Shown in pieces: positions 47,093 through 56,533 of a stretch of DNA of 64,000 nt (position 1 is its first letter; each line of letters begins with the position of its first letter). Location: assembly GCA_902530635.1 (NCBI GenBank), contig CACABC010000001.1, forward strand, positions 130,582-194,581. The letters run 5' to 3'. The stretch is from an uncultured Pelagibacteraceae bacterium (GTDB lineage Bacteria; Pseudomonadota; Alphaproteobacteria; Pelagibacterales; Pelagibacteraceae). The notes under the pieces were generated by a model. It searched no databases and was not told where the DNA came from. It saw only the letters and a program-made list of their open reading frames with translations. The translations under genes were made by a program, and so were the position numbers.

Positions 47093-48859
47093 ATGAAATA
47101 CCCAAAAAATTATTTAGAAGAAATCAAGTTGAGGTTAAAAGTTTCTCAAGTTGTGGGTAAAACCGTGAAGCTTAAGAGAAGAGGAAAAGAATTTGTGGGA
47201 CTTTCTCCGTTTACATCCGAAAAAACCCCATCCTTTACTGTAAGCGATGAAAAAGGTTTTTATCACTGCTTTAGCTCGGGAGAGCATGGAAATATTTTTG
47301 ATTTTTTAATAAAGACGCAATCATTAAAATTCGGTGAAGCAGTAAGGCAATTAGCTTCAGAGGCGGGTATGCAACCTTATAGATTTACAAATTTTGATGT
47401 AAAAAAAGATAAAAGGTATCAATTATATAAAAATATAATAAAAGATTATTGTGATCATCACCACAAATTACTTTTAGAAAATAACTCTTCTTCCTTAGAT
47501 TATTTAAAAAAAAGAGGAATTAAAAAAGAAACAATAATAGAATTTCAAATAGGCTTTGTTCCAGATCACTCTGATTATTTTTTAAATTTATTAAAAAAAT
47601 ATAGCGAGGAAGAAATTTCTCAAACAGGATTGTTTTACAAAAATGAAAAAAATGGTAAATTTGTTAATAGATTTCATTCTAGAATAATATTTCCAATAAG
47701 AAATATAATCGGAGACACTATAGCTTTTGGGGGAAGAATTATACAAGAAAAGAAAATCGCAAAATATATAAACTCTCCTGAAACAGAATTTTATAAAAAA
47801 GGTAGTCATATATTTAATTTAGATAGAGCAAAGTCTGTACCGAATAAAAAAGATGAAGTTATTATTGTTGAGGGATATATGGACGTTATAAGTATTTACT
47901 CTTCTGGAATTAAAAATGTTGTATCAAATTCCGGAACTGCATTAACTGAAGGTCAAATAAATTTAATTTGGAAATTTTTTTCAAACCCTATAGTTTGTTT
48001 AGATGGAGACTCTAGTGGGCAAAAAGCAGCTTTACGAATTGCAGAAAATCTTTTACCCCATATTAAAGAAAATAATAAAATTAATTTTGTTGCACTATCT
48101 AGTGGGATAGATCCTGACGATTATATTCGAGAAAAAGGAAGGGAAGGTTTTCTAGATTTTTTAAATAAGAAACTTTCTATAGAAGAATTTATTTGGAGAA
48201 TTTACCTTAATAATGTTGATAGATCAGATCCTTTCGCCACAACTATATTTGAAAAAAAATTCAGAAGTTTATGTGAGTCAATAAAAGACAAAACATTAAA
48301 AAAATATATTTTAGAAAACTATCTAGAAAAGATAAGAAATCTTACCCCTTTGCAAAAATTTAGTAAAAGTAGAAAAATAAAAAACTATAGAATTCTTAGC
48401 GAAACTAAAAAAATTTCTGTAGCCAAAGATCATCTTTCAAAAGAGGAAATTAAAGAATATTCTATATTGTACATTATGTATAACTATCCAAAAATTATAA
48501 CTCCTCGAATTGAAATTTTTAAAGAAATTAAATTATCTTCAAACAGCTTGAATAAATTAAAATCAGATCTATTAAATCTTATCTCCGAAAACAAACTAGA
48601 TGAAAAAAACGTTAGTGCATTTAAGGAAAAATATTCGAGTTTAATAGATAATATCAATCAAAATGCCGTGATTAAAAATATATTTTTAAAAAAGGATGAA
48701 GATCAACAAATTGAAATGTTGAATGAAATTTTGAAAGAACTTAATGAAATTAAATTCTCAAAAAAAATCGATGATCTTGAAAAAAAACTTATAAAGGAAT
48801 TTGACGAAAAGTCGTATTCTGATCTTTTGGAACTCAAAAGCCAGATAAACAAAGAATAA
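47093..48859 (+). CDS. dnaG: DNA primase DnaG with degenerate zinc-binding site
   Basis: Primase that makes RNA primers at the replication fork. Order: N-terminal CHC2-like domain (GLSPFTSEKTPSFTVSDEKGFYHCFSSGEHG), catalytic core, TOPRIM segment VIIVEGYMDVISIYSSG with the catalytic Glu, and NPIVCLDGDSSGQKAA with the metal-binding Asp pair, then a divergent helicase-binding tail. Of the four zinc ligands of classical DnaG, only Cys59 remains; the others appear as Ser38, Thr41 and Ser62. It is 588 residues, slightly short. rpoD follows after 61 nt. Confidence 0.94.
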   Translation: MKYPKNYLEEIKLRLKVSQVVGKTVKLKRRGKEFVGLSPFTSEKTPSFTVSDEKGFYHCFSSGEHGNIFDFLIKTQSLKFGEAVRQLASEAGMQPYRFTNFDVKKDKRYQLYKNIIKDYCDHHHKLLLENNSSSLDYLKKRGIKKETIIEFQIGFVPDHSDYFLNLLKKYSEEEISQTGLFYKNEKNGKFVNRFHSRIIFPIRNIIGDTIAFGGRIIQEKKIAKYINSPETEFYKKGSHIFNLDRAKSVPNKKDEVIIVEGYMDVISIYSSGIKNVVSNSGTALTEGQINLIWKFFSNPIVCLDGDSSGQKAALRIAENLLPHIKENNKINFVALSSGIDPDDYIREKGREGFLDFLNKKLSIEEFIWRIYLNNVDRSDPFATTIFEKKFRSLCESIKDKTLKKYILENYLEKIRNLTPLQKFSKSRKIKNYRILSETKKISVAKDHLSKEEIKEYSILYIMYNYPKIITPRIEIFKEIKLSSNSLNKLKSDLLNLISENKLDEKNVSAFKEKYSSLIDNINQNAVIKNIFLKKDEDQQIEMLNEILKELNEIKFSKKIDDLEKKLIKEFDEKSYSDLLELKSQINKE

Positions 48860-48920
48860 ATTAGGTATAGATTTTTAATAATTTGCCTCTATATATAATA
48901 AAGCTTAAATCTTTAATTCT

Positions 48921-50798
48921 ATGAAAACTAAACTTATTACAAAATCTTTTGAAAGACTTTTGGAAAAAGGTGAGCATCGAGGCTTTGTGACTTATGAAGA
49001 GCTTGGAAAGTCATTAGGAAAAAGGAATAGTTCACAAGAAAACTTAGAAAAAGCCTTAATAATTTTATTCGATAAAAAAGTTTCACTTGTTGCAAAAAAA
49101 TCTGATTTCCAACAAGTAAAGAAAAGGGAGTCTAGCCAAGGAGATGTCGAAAAAACTTCTGATAAAAGTGATGACCCTATTCGAATGTATTTACGAGAAA
49201 TGGGAGGTGTTGAATTATTATCTAGAGATGGAGAAATAGCGATTGCAAAAAGAATTGAAGCGGGGAAAGATGTTATGATAAATGCTCTAACCCAAAGTCC
49301 ACTAGTAGCAAAAAAAATATTTGAATGGAAGGAACAATTAGAAAAAAACGAATTATTAGTAAGAGATATAATAGATATAGACTCAACCTATGAAGATTTT
49401 GAGAATGATGAAAATGAAAATAAAAAAATAAAAAAAGTTGAAAAAGATAAAGATAAATTAAAAACAAAAAAATCCGAGGAGAAAGAGGAGGGTGGAGAAA
49501 AAAGTGAAGAATATACAGACCAAAATGACGAGTTCAATGTTTCTTTGGCTGTTATGGAAGAAGAAATAAAACCAAAAATAATATTATTAATAGACAATCT
49601 TGCAAAAAATTATTCAAAACTAAAAAAATACCAAATTGAAAAACTTGAGTGTATTTTAAATTCTAGAGAATTATCTGTATCTAAAAATAAAAATTTGAAA
49701 AAAACTCAAAGTATTTTAGTTGAAGATTTTAAAAATTTACAACTTAGCCCCTCGGTAGTTGAGGAATTAGTTCAGTCTCATTATAAAGAAAATAAAAAAA
49801 TATTATCTTTGGAAGGAGTTATTTTAAGACTTGCAACCGATAATAAAATTTCTAGAGAAGAATTTGTTAAATATTATGTTGGAAATGAAATTAATTCAAA
49901 ATTTGAAACATTTTTAAAAGAAAACAAAACATGGAGAAATTTTTTCAAAAAGCACAAAAAGGAATTTACTGAAATTAGAGAAAGATTAATTGAATTTAGT
50001 AAAAAAATCGAATTACCGGTAGGTGAGTTTAAATTATTAGTTAAGAGAATTCAAAAAGGTGAAAGAGAGTCGAGAATTGCAAAAAAAGAAATGGTAGAGG
50101 CTAATTTAAGATTAGTAATATCAATTGCAAAAAAATATACTAATAGAGGTCTTCAGTTTTTAGATCTTATCCAGGAAGGAAATATTGGTTTAATGAAAGC
50201 AGTTGATAAATTTGAATATAGAAGAGGTTATAAATTTTCAACTTACGCAACATGGTGGATTAGGCAAGCTATTACAAGATCAATTGCTGACCAAGCAAGA
50301 ACAATAAGAATCCCTGTACATATGATTGAAACAATAAACAAAATTGTGAGGACCCAAAGACAAATTCTAAGTGAATTTGGTAGAGAGGCTACCCCAGAAG
50401 AATTAGCAAAAAAATTGGCAATGCCATTAGAGAAAGTAAGAAAAGTTTTAAAAATTTCTAAAGAACCAGTTTCACTTGAAACTCCAGTTGGAGATGAAGA
50501 GGATAGTAGTTTAGGTGACTTCATAGAAGATAAGAACGCTCTGCAGCCTTTAGATACTGCAATAAGATCAAATTTAAGCGAGTCGACAACAAAAATTCTT
50601 GCATCCTTAACACCAAGAGAAGAAAGAGTTTTAAGAATGAGATTTGGAATAGGAATGAACACAGATCACACCCTTGAAGAAGTGGGCTTACAGTTCAATG
50701 TAACAAGGGAACGAATAAGGCAGATAGAAGCAAAAGCTCTAAGAAAACTTAAACACCCTAGCAGATCTAAACAACTTAAAAGCTTCTTAGAAAAGTAA
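48921..50798 (+). CDS. rpoD: Primary sigma factor RpoD (sigma-70)
   Basis: Housekeeping sigma factor. Seen in order: region 1.1-like start, region 1.2 ([19 protein letters not shown]), an acidic low-complexity nonconserved insert (about residues 155-205), region 2 ([44 protein letters not shown]), region 3 ([15 protein letters not shown]), and region 4 with the -35-binding helix [24 protein letters not shown]. At 625 residues it is a bit shorter than many alphaproteobacterial versions. Its 3' end overlaps a convergent SGNH hydrolase gene by 12 nt. Confidence 0.97.
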   Translation: MKTKLITKSFERLLEKGEHRGFVTYEELGKSLGKRNSSQENLEKALIILFDKKVSLVAKKSDFQQVKKRESSQGDVEKTSDKSDDPIRMYLREMGGVELLSRDGEIAIAKRIEAGKDVMINALTQSPLVAKKIFEWKEQLEKNELLVRDIIDIDSTYEDFENDENENKKIKKVEKDKDKLKTKKSEEKEEGGEKSEEYTDQNDEFNVSLAVMEEEIKPKIILLIDNLAKNYSKLKKYQIEKLECILNSRELSVSKNKNLKKTQSILVEDFKNLQLSPSVVEELVQSHYKENKKILSLEGVILRLATDNKISREEFVKYYVGNEINSKFETFLKENKTWRNFFKKHKKEFTEIRERLIEFSKKIELPVGEFKLLVKRIQKGERESRIAKKEMVEANLRLVISIAKKYTNRGLQFLDLIQEGNIGLMKAVDKFEYRRGYKFSTYATWWIRQAITRSIADQARTIRIPVHMIETINKIVRTQRQILSEFGREATPEELAKKLAMPLEKVRKVLKISKEPVSLETPVGDEEDSSLGDFIEDKNALQPLDTAIRSNLSESTTKILASLTPREERVLRMRFGIGMNTDHTLEEVGLQFNVTRERIRQIEAKALRKLKHPSRSKQLKSFLEK

Positions 50799-51779
50799 TA
50801 AATTTTTGCTATTTATATAACTATTTATACACTCACCATACACCGAATGAGCTTTGCCATTTGGATGGTAATCACCTTTAATTAAATAATTTTCATTAAG
50901 AAACAAATTACAGTCTACAAAATTTATATCATTCTTTTTAAAAAAACTTTCGTACTCTTTAATGTTTGAATGTAAATTTAATACAATAAATTGAGAATTA
51001 TTTTGTTTTGAAAGATTATTCATCTTTAAAAAAATTTGGCGTGCCACTTCTTTTTGTATTTTTTTTCTTCTTTTAGTAGAATATTTCATAATAGTTCTTT
51101 CTACTAATGGAATTAAAGACAATTCTTCTCTGAAGGGTAACTGCAAATATCCTGACGGTTCATGGAAGATTAAATCTTTATTTTTGTCTACAGTTGCATA
51201 GGGTATTTTTGGAGAATTACTGTGGCCACTCTTTGAGTATTTAAGTAATAATTCTAACCATTCACCACGGGCAACATTTCGATATTCGTGGTGGTCAATA
51301 AAGCCATAAATTACTAATTTTATTTTGTTTTCACTATCTAGCAACTCCTTTAACAGTAAATAGGATTGAACACCACTATATCCAGATTGACCATAATTTT
51401 TAATTTTGAAATTAGTAAATTCATTTTGTAGTTTGTAAGCAAAAGTTTCATTATCATTTACACCCCATCCTTGAGTAAAAGAACCCCCAACTATTAGAAT
51501 TTTTTTATCACTTAAGTTATTACCTGTGTATCTACTTTTATCATTTAAAATAGTAAGAATTGTTTTTATTTTAAATTCGTCAGACGCAATGACATCATAA
51601 ACTCCTTGCTTGGATTTCCATCCGATTTTTTGATCATAGTCAAAGATTTTTTGATTTTGAGAAGAAACATATTTCCATGGATGAAATCCCAAAATTCTTA
51701 AAAGCAATTCAACAATTATTAATGAAAAAATCAGTGATATTAAAATTAGTGATAATTTTTTAAATAATGTATTATGCAT
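50787..51779 (-). CDS. Membrane-anchored SGNH/GDSL-type hydrolase
   Basis: A 330-residue protein with an N-terminal membrane segment ([24 protein letters not shown]) and an SGNH hydrolase-like domain. The nucleophile block is [21 protein letters not shown], block II-like NYGQSGYSG with Gly, block III-like FIDHHEY, and the catalytic Asp-His in [15 protein letters not shown]. Such proteins often add or remove acyl groups on envelope polysaccharides. It diverges from a GT-C-like gene across 31 nt. Substrate unknown. Confidence 0.78.
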   Translation of the reverse strand: MHNTLFKKLSLILISLIFSLIIVELLLRILGFHPWKYVSSQNQKIFDYDQKIGWKSKQGVYDVIASDEFKIKTILTILNDKSRYTGNNLSDKKILIVGGSFTQGWGVNDNETFAYKLQNEFTNFKIKNYGQSGYSGVQSYLLLKELLDSENKIKLVIYGFIDHHEYRNVARGEWLELLLKYSKSGHSNSPKIPYATVDKNKDLIFHEPSGYLQLPFREELSLIPLVERTIMKYSTKRRKKIQKEVARQIFLKMNNLSKQNNSQFIVLNLHSNIKEYESFFKKNDINFVDCNLFLNENYLIKGDYHPNGKAHSVYGECINSYINSKNLLLF

Positions 51780-51810
51780 CTATATTGATAATGTAAAATC
51801 CAAAAAAAAC

Positions 51811-53463
51811 ATGAATTTATTAAATTATACAAAACGATATTTCGAGTCAAAGATTTTAATATTTGTTTTTTTGGCAATCTATCTATTATCTGGAATTTTT
51901 ATTTTTAAAGACTACGGAATTTCATTTGATGAGAATATAAATAGATTTAACGGATTTGTTTCACTAAAATATATTTTTCAAAAACTTGGAGTAGACATCA
52001 ACTTGAGTTTATTTGTTAACAATTTGCCAAATTTAGCTGACTATGCTGATAAAGCTTACGGTGTAGCCTTTGATTTGCCAGTTGCATTATTTGAAGTAAT
52101 ATTAAAACTAAGCGACTCTCAGCAAGTTTATTTTTTTAAACATTTAATAAATTTTTTAATTTTTTTTTCATCTTCAGTAGTTTTTTATTTTTTACTTAAA
52201 AATATTTTTAAAAATAATATTATTTCATTATTTGGTTTGTTTTTTTTGATTTCATCTCCAAGAATATTTGCTGAAAGTTTTTATAATCCTAAAGATATAA
52301 TATTAATGTCTTTTTTTATATTTGCTATTTTTTTCAATATTAAGTTTCTGCAAGAAAATAATAATAAATATATAATACTTGCATCTTTGTTTTCTGCTTT
52401 AGCAATCGATGTAAGAATAATTGCAATTTATCTCCCATTACTGACTTTGTTTTTTTTATTTTTTAACGGAGACAATAAAAACCTAAATGAAAAATTGACA
52501 AAATTTTTTAAGTACATAGTATTTTTTATACTTTTTTTTATTCTGTTTTGGCCCTGGATGTGGGACTTAAATTTTTATAAATTAATAACCTCACTTGCCG
52601 AATTTAAAAATTATCCTTGGAATGGAGAAGTCTTATATTTTGGTAATTTTTTAAAAGCAAAATTTTTACCCTGGCATTATTTTTTTGTTTGGTTTTTTAT
52701 TACTACACCAATAATATTTTTTTTAATAATCACAATGGGACTATTTAGATCATTATTAATATTTTTTGAAAACTTAATTAATATAGAAAAGATAAATTAT
52801 TATAATCTTTGGAAGAACAAAAATGAAATGATATTAGTATTTATTCTTTTTGTTTTTTTAATACCCGTGGTATCAGTTATTTTTTTTAACTCAACTCTTT
52901 ATAATGGATGGAGACAATTGTATTTTTTATACCCTTCATTAATAATATTGGGACTTTATTTTTTAGAATATATTAGAAAACATAAAAATAAATATATATT
53001 TAGAATTATCTCTCTTATTTTAGTTTTACAAATACTTTTTAATTTTTTTTATATTTCTAAACATCATCCTCATCAACATGTATATTTTAATATATTGAGT
53101 AAAAACTTCGTAAAAAACAATTTTCCTATAGATTATTGGGGGGTATCAAATCGTGAGACATTAGAGAGAATTTTAAAAAATAATGAATTTATTTATCCCC
53201 TAAAAATATCAACAGCAAGTTTTACTGATTTAAATAAAACTAAGCTTATTATTAATGAAAATTTAAGGGAAAAGTTTATTTTTATCGAGGACGATCATGA
53301 TAATGCAGATCTAATTTTCACAAATTACTATTATTTTGTTAGACCAATTTATAATAAAAAAAGATATAATATACCAAATCATTTTCAATCTTTTTACAAA
53401 TTAAGAATTGAGGGAATGACTATAAATGAAATTTTTATTAATAAAAAAAAGTTTTCAAATTAA
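51811..53463 (+). CDS. Polytopic membrane protein, GT-C glycosyltransferase-like (GT39/ArnT type)
   Basis: A 550-residue, very hydrophobic protein with about ten membrane segments. An acidic pair lies in the first extracytoplasmic loop (GISFDENINRFNGF), as in GT-C enzymes such as protein mannosyltransferases and ArnT that use polyprenyl-phosphate sugars. The segment SSPRIFAESFYNPKDIILM is also like that family, and WRQLYFLYPSLIILGLYFLEYI resembles its late helices. Function is inferred from topology and weak motifs. The stop is directly followed by the next ATG. Confidence 0.7.
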   Translation: MNLLNYTKRYFESKILIFVFLAIYLLSGIFIFKDYGISFDENINRFNGFVSLKYIFQKLGVDINLSLFVNNLPNLADYADKAYGVAFDLPVALFEVILKLSDSQQVYFFKHLINFLIFFSSSVVFYFLLKNIFKNNIISLFGLFFLISSPRIFAESFYNPKDIILMSFFIFAIFFNIKFLQENNNKYIILASLFSALAIDVRIIAIYLPLLTLFFLFFNGDNKNLNEKLTKFFKYIVFFILFFILFWPWMWDLNFYKLITSLAEFKNYPWNGEVLYFGNFLKAKFLPWHYFFVWFFITTPIIFFLIITMGLFRSLLIFFENLINIEKINYYNLWKNKNEMILVFILFVFLIPVVSVIFFNSTLYNGWRQLYFLYPSLIILGLYFLEYIRKHKNKYIFRIISLILVLQILFNFFYISKHHPHQHVYFNILSKNFVKNNFPIDYWGVSNRETLERILKNNEFIYPLKISTASFTDLNKTKLIINENLREKFIFIEDDHDNADLIFTNYYYFVRPIYNKKRYNIPNHFQSFYKLRIEGMTINEIFINKKKFSN

Positions 53464-53724
53464 ATGAAAATATTTTTAATTAAATCTATGGTAATATTCT
53501 TTGGTATATTTATACTATTCCAGTTAACTATAGGAACTGTGATCAAGAACTTTCAAAAAGAAGTTGAAAACCAATTCTCTGAAGAGAAAATTATTCTTAT
53601 GAAAGATAAAGCTAGAGAAGAAATGAAAAAAGGAATTGAAAAAGATACAATATTAAATCCAGATGATGCACAATTGTTAGGAAAATTTCTTAACAAATTA
53701 TTAAAAGAAATAAATCAAAATTAG
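53464..53724 (+). CDS. Small single-pass membrane protein of unknown function
   Basis: An 86-residue protein with one N-terminal membrane segment (IKSMVIFFGIFILFQLTIGTVI) followed by a charged helical tail (EEKIILMKDKAREEMKKGIEKD) that may form a coiled coil. Its ATG starts immediately after the stop of the GT-C-like gene (TAAATG), so the two are probably co-translated. No family was recognised. A helper or scaffold for the larger membrane protein is a guess. Confidence 0.7.
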   Translation: MKIFLIKSMVIFFGIFILFQLTIGTVIKNFQKEVENQFSEEKIILMKDKAREEMKKGIEKDTILNPDDAQLLGKFLNKLLKEINQN

Positions 53725-53766
53725 TGATTTGACTTTTTCGTTTATTGAGATATCCATATCAATATT

Positions 53767-53843
53767 GGGCCTGTAGCTCAGCTGGTTAGAGCAGTACACT
53801 CATAATGTATTGGTCCCAGGTTCGAATCCTGGCGGGCCCACCA
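53767..53843 (+). tRNA. tRNA with CAT anticodon, probably tRNA-Ile2 (lysidine) rather than Met
   Basis: Complete cloverleaf: acceptor GGGCCTG/CGGGCCC, D arm GCTC/GAGC, anticodon loop CTCATAA with CAT at 53801-53803, T arm CCAGG-TTCGAAT-CCTGG, encoded ACCA end. The C4-G69 and C5-G68 pairs are the determinants used by TilS to make lysidine at C34, which changes the tRNA to isoleucine. The GGGCC acceptor is also typical of alphaproteobacterial isoleucine tRNAs. A plain elongator Met tRNA remains the alternative. Confidence 0.92.
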
Positions 53844-53861
53844 ATTATTGAAATAATTTTA

Positions 53862-54464
53862 TTATTTATTAATAAACTCTTCTAATTTTTGAAATAAGGC
53901 ATCTATTTCATTATTATTTGAATTAAGTATTGATGCAAATTCTTCCTTCTGAGTTCTTGCTAGACTCAAGCCCTCAACTATCAAATCTCTTATCAAAGGT
54001 TTGTTGGGATCTTTCGTATATACCCTCCAATCAATTTTTACTTCAGGTTTTTTATCAGTTTTAACTAACATAGTTTTGACTATTGTATATTTTTCACTAA
54101 CTTTTTCAGCTGATAGCACACTTATTTTAGGGTCGGAGTAATCAGTCAATCTTGATGTAAAACTTTTTAAAAAATATTTTTCAAATAATTCTTGATATTT
54201 ACCTAATTGATCAGGATCAATATCTTTTCTTTTTTTTCCCAGAGTGTAATACCCAATGCCTTTCACATCCACTGTTTTAAGAGCTATTATTGATAGTTTT
54301 TCTGCTTTTATTTCCTTGGTGTCACTACTGTTAAGTATTAATTTTGCTTCATCAATAATCTCGCTAATAAATTTTTCAGGATCAGTACTGTATGCAAAAG
54401 ACTTTACTTGTAATATAAATGATAACAACAAAAGTAAAAGAAAAGACCTTAGTATTCTTTTCAT
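53862..54464 (-). CDS. mlaC: MlaC-type phospholipid-transport periplasmic protein
   Basis: Periplasmic phospholipid carrier of the Mla pathway (Ttg2D family). The 200-residue protein has a signal peptide ending near SFA (residue 24), then the MlaC pattern FISEIIDEAKLILNS, LGKYQELFEKYFLKSFTSRLTDY and VDWRVY-like KIDWRVYTKDPNKPLIRDLIVEGLSLARTQKEEFASIL. It starts 9 nt after the mlaA stop. The membrane ABC components (MlaFED) are not in this window. Confidence 0.9.
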   Translation of the reverse strand: MKRILRSFLLLLLLSFILQVKSFAYSTDPEKFISEIIDEAKLILNSSDTKEIKAEKLSIIALKTVDVKGIGYYTLGKKRKDIDPDQLGKYQELFEKYFLKSFTSRLTDYSDPKISVLSAEKVSEKYTIVKTMLVKTDKKPEVKIDWRVYTKDPNKPLIRDLIVEGLSLARTQKEEFASILNSNNNEIDALFQKLEEFINK

Positions 54465-54473
54465 AAAGTATGT

Positions 54474-55259
54474 TTATTGATTATCAATTTCTTCCCAATC
54501 GCTGTCATCTTGACCTTTAGAAGAAATTGGTTGGTTAGAAATTTTTTGAACTCTGTTTTGCAAATATAAACTTTTAACTGAAGCATAAAAATCTATAGAA
54601 TTTTTTTCTAAACTATCAATTGACTCGATATTTTTCGATCTAAAATCAACAGCATCTGTTCCTTTATAAATATAATAGTTGTGTTCACCCATATTCTCAT
54701 TACCTACTACAAGATCGGTCTCACCACCATGTGTTAGATGGTATACCGGATCAATAAAAACATTTCCTATAAGTCCAATTGCATCTCTAGTTGTTGTTGG
54801 TCCTAATACCGGTAAAACAAAGTAACATCCAGTATCTGCGCCCCAGACTCCAAGTGTTTGACCGAAATCTTCTCGACTTTTCTTCTCAAATCCCATTTTT
54901 GATGCAGGATCAAAAATTCCTAAAATACCAACAGTTGTGTTTATGACAAATCTTCCCGCTGTATTTCCAGCGTTTTTTATATCTCCCTGTAAAACGTTAT
55001 TTGAAAAAGTTAAAAGCGATCTTAAATTACCCATGAAATTACTAGTTCCAGTTCTTACACCCACTGGTAATGCTCTGTAACCCTTTGCTACAGGCTTAAG
55101 AATTGCTCTATCTAAAGCCTGATTAAATTTTAGTGTACCTCTACTAAATTTTTCAAAACATTCATTCGTAGTGTATTTTTCATCAGCATAAGAGCCTACT
55201 GAAGATACAGACAAAAAAACTATCGCACAAAGCCATATTTTTATTCGATCTAAGGTCAT
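54474..55259 (-). CDS. mlaA: MlaA (VacJ)-family outer-membrane phospholipid protein
   Basis: Outer-membrane partner of the Mla system that removes misplaced phospholipids. The 261-residue protein contains the VacJ core: FNQALDRAILKPVAKGYRALP, FMGNLRSLLTFSNNVLQGD, EDFGQTLGVWGADTGCYFVLPVLGPTTTRDAIG and DPVYHLTHGG. Most relatives are lipoproteins; here the N-terminus (SVSSVGSYADEKY) has no lipobox Cys and looks like a standard signal peptide. The C-terminal 25 residues are polar. It forms a pair with mlaC. Confidence 0.92.
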   Translation of the reverse strand: MTLDRIKIWLCAIVFLSVSSVGSYADEKYTTNECFEKFSRGTLKFNQALDRAILKPVAKGYRALPVGVRTGTSNFMGNLRSLLTFSNNVLQGDIKNAGNTAGRFVINTTVGILGIFDPASKMGFEKKSREDFGQTLGVWGADTGCYFVLPVLGPTTTRDAIGLIGNVFIDPVYHLTHGGETDLVVGNENMGEHNYYIYKGTDAVDFRSKNIESIDSLEKNSIDFYASVKSLYLQNRVQKISNQPISSKGQDDSDWEEIDNQ

Positions 55260-55283
55260 TTTTTTATGATATATATGTTTTTT

Positions 55284-55994
55284 ATGATAATTACCAAATT
55301 TTATTCCCCTAATTTTAGTGATAAAGCAAGAAGTAACAGGAAAATAAACTCAATAATAATACACTATACAGGAATGCAATCAGAGCGAGAATCTTTAGAA
55401 AGACTGGTCTCTTTAAAGTCAAAAGTTAGCTGTCATTACTTGATTAACAGAAGTGGAAAAATTTTTAGAATAGTCAAAGATCACCATATTGCGTGGCATG
55501 CTGGTAAATCAATGTGGGGCAAATATAAAAATCTAAATAAAAATTCAATAGGTATCGAACTAGTAAATAAAGGTCATAAATACGGATATCAATCTTTTAC
55601 TAAAATTCAGATAAAAAAACTTATTTACCTTTGTAAAAGTCTTATGCGAAAATATAGGATAAAAAACAAATTAATCTTGGGTCATTCAGATATTGCACCG
55701 TTAAGAAAAATAGATCCAGGCGAGAAATTTCCTTGGCATTATCTCTCATCAAAAAAAATTGGTTTTTATCCTGCTATAAAAAAAGAGAGAAATAGGTCAA
55801 AAAAAAAACAAAATATTAGAGAGTTTTTTAAAAATCTCCAAAATATTGGTTACCGATATTTGAAGAAAAAATATAAAAAGAAGATAATTAAAAACTTTCA
55901 AAGAAGATATCGGCAAAACAGAGTTGACGGGGCTTTAGACTCGGAAACACTCAAAATTAGTGAGATTTTATCAAAAAAGTCAAATATAGCTTGA
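55284..55994 (+). CDS. N-acetylmuramoyl-L-alanine amidase (AmpD family)
   Basis: Amidase_2-type zinc enzyme for peptidoglycan recycling or remodelling. Seen: the first His ligand in INSIIIHYTGM, SCHYLINRSGKIFRIVKDHHIAWHAGKS, NKNSIGIELVN, and the second zinc site LGHSDIAPLRKIDPGEKFPW. A basic C-terminal region resembles a peptidoglycan-binding helix bundle (VDGALDSETLKISEIL). The ORF track starts at 55266; I prefer the third Met (MIITKFYSPNF), which fits the family start. No signal peptide, so a cytosolic AmpD role is likely. The rnpB gene follows. Confidence 0.87.
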   Translation: MIITKFYSPNFSDKARSNRKINSIIIHYTGMQSERESLERLVSLKSKVSCHYLINRSGKIFRIVKDHHIAWHAGKSMWGKYKNLNKNSIGIELVNKGHKYGYQSFTKIQIKKLIYLCKSLMRKYRIKNKLILGHSDIAPLRKIDPGEKFPWHYLSSKKIGFYPAIKKERNRSKKKQNIREFFKNLQNIGYRYLKKKYKKKIIKNFQRRYRQNRVDGALDSETLKISEILSKKSNIA

Positions 55995-56019
55995 TTTTTG
56001 TTGCATAAGCATTATAGCT

Positions 56020-56380
<361 letters not shown>

Positions 56381-56449
56381 ATATAAATGTTCATGTTTTG
56401 TATCCACAAACAATATTAAGTTTTGCATCTAAACCTTAATAAATAAGTA

Positions 56450-56478
56450 TTGACTATAATTTCATATACCCATACTAT
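56450..56478 (+). promoter_or_regulatory. Putative promoter of the mraZ-ftsZ cluster
   Basis: TTGACT (56450-56455) and TACTAT (56473-56478) are separated by 17 nt and form a sigma-70-type pair. A perfect -10 hexamer TATAAT also lies at 56455-56460 but has no good -35 upstream. Either gives a start just upstream of or inside the MraZ box. The true start was not determined. Confidence 0.5.
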
Positions 56479-56492
56479 CCCATAAATTCCCA
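56468..56492 (-). promoter_or_regulatory. MraZ box: three TGGGN repeats with 5-nt spacers
   Basis: On the minus strand the sequence reads TGGGA-ATTTA-TGGGA-TAGTA-TGGGT, exactly the direct-repeat format bound by MraZ in E. coli (TGGGN repeats spaced by 5 nt). It overlaps the -10 region and ends 41 nt before the mraZ start. Two extra GGGA half-sites in the opposite orientation follow at 56499-56510. Autorepression of the cluster is inferred from characterised MraZ systems. Confidence 0.8.
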
Positions 56493-56533
56493 AATATAGG
56501 GAAATTGGGAGATTTTAGAGAGAAAGATGAAAC

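Noticed and set aside
50243-50662. 139-residue minus-strand ORF
   Set aside because: Antisense to conserved regions 2-4 of rpoD.
53767-53843. Call as ordinary elongator tRNA-Met
   Set aside because: Acceptor pairs C4-G69 and C5-G68 and the GGGCC start favour Ile2; Met kept only as the alternative.
55991-56019. rnpB promoter (TTGATT with TATAGC or CATTAT)
   Set aside because: Hexamer matches are poor and the spacing to the folded 5' end is not right for any pair; not strong enough to list.
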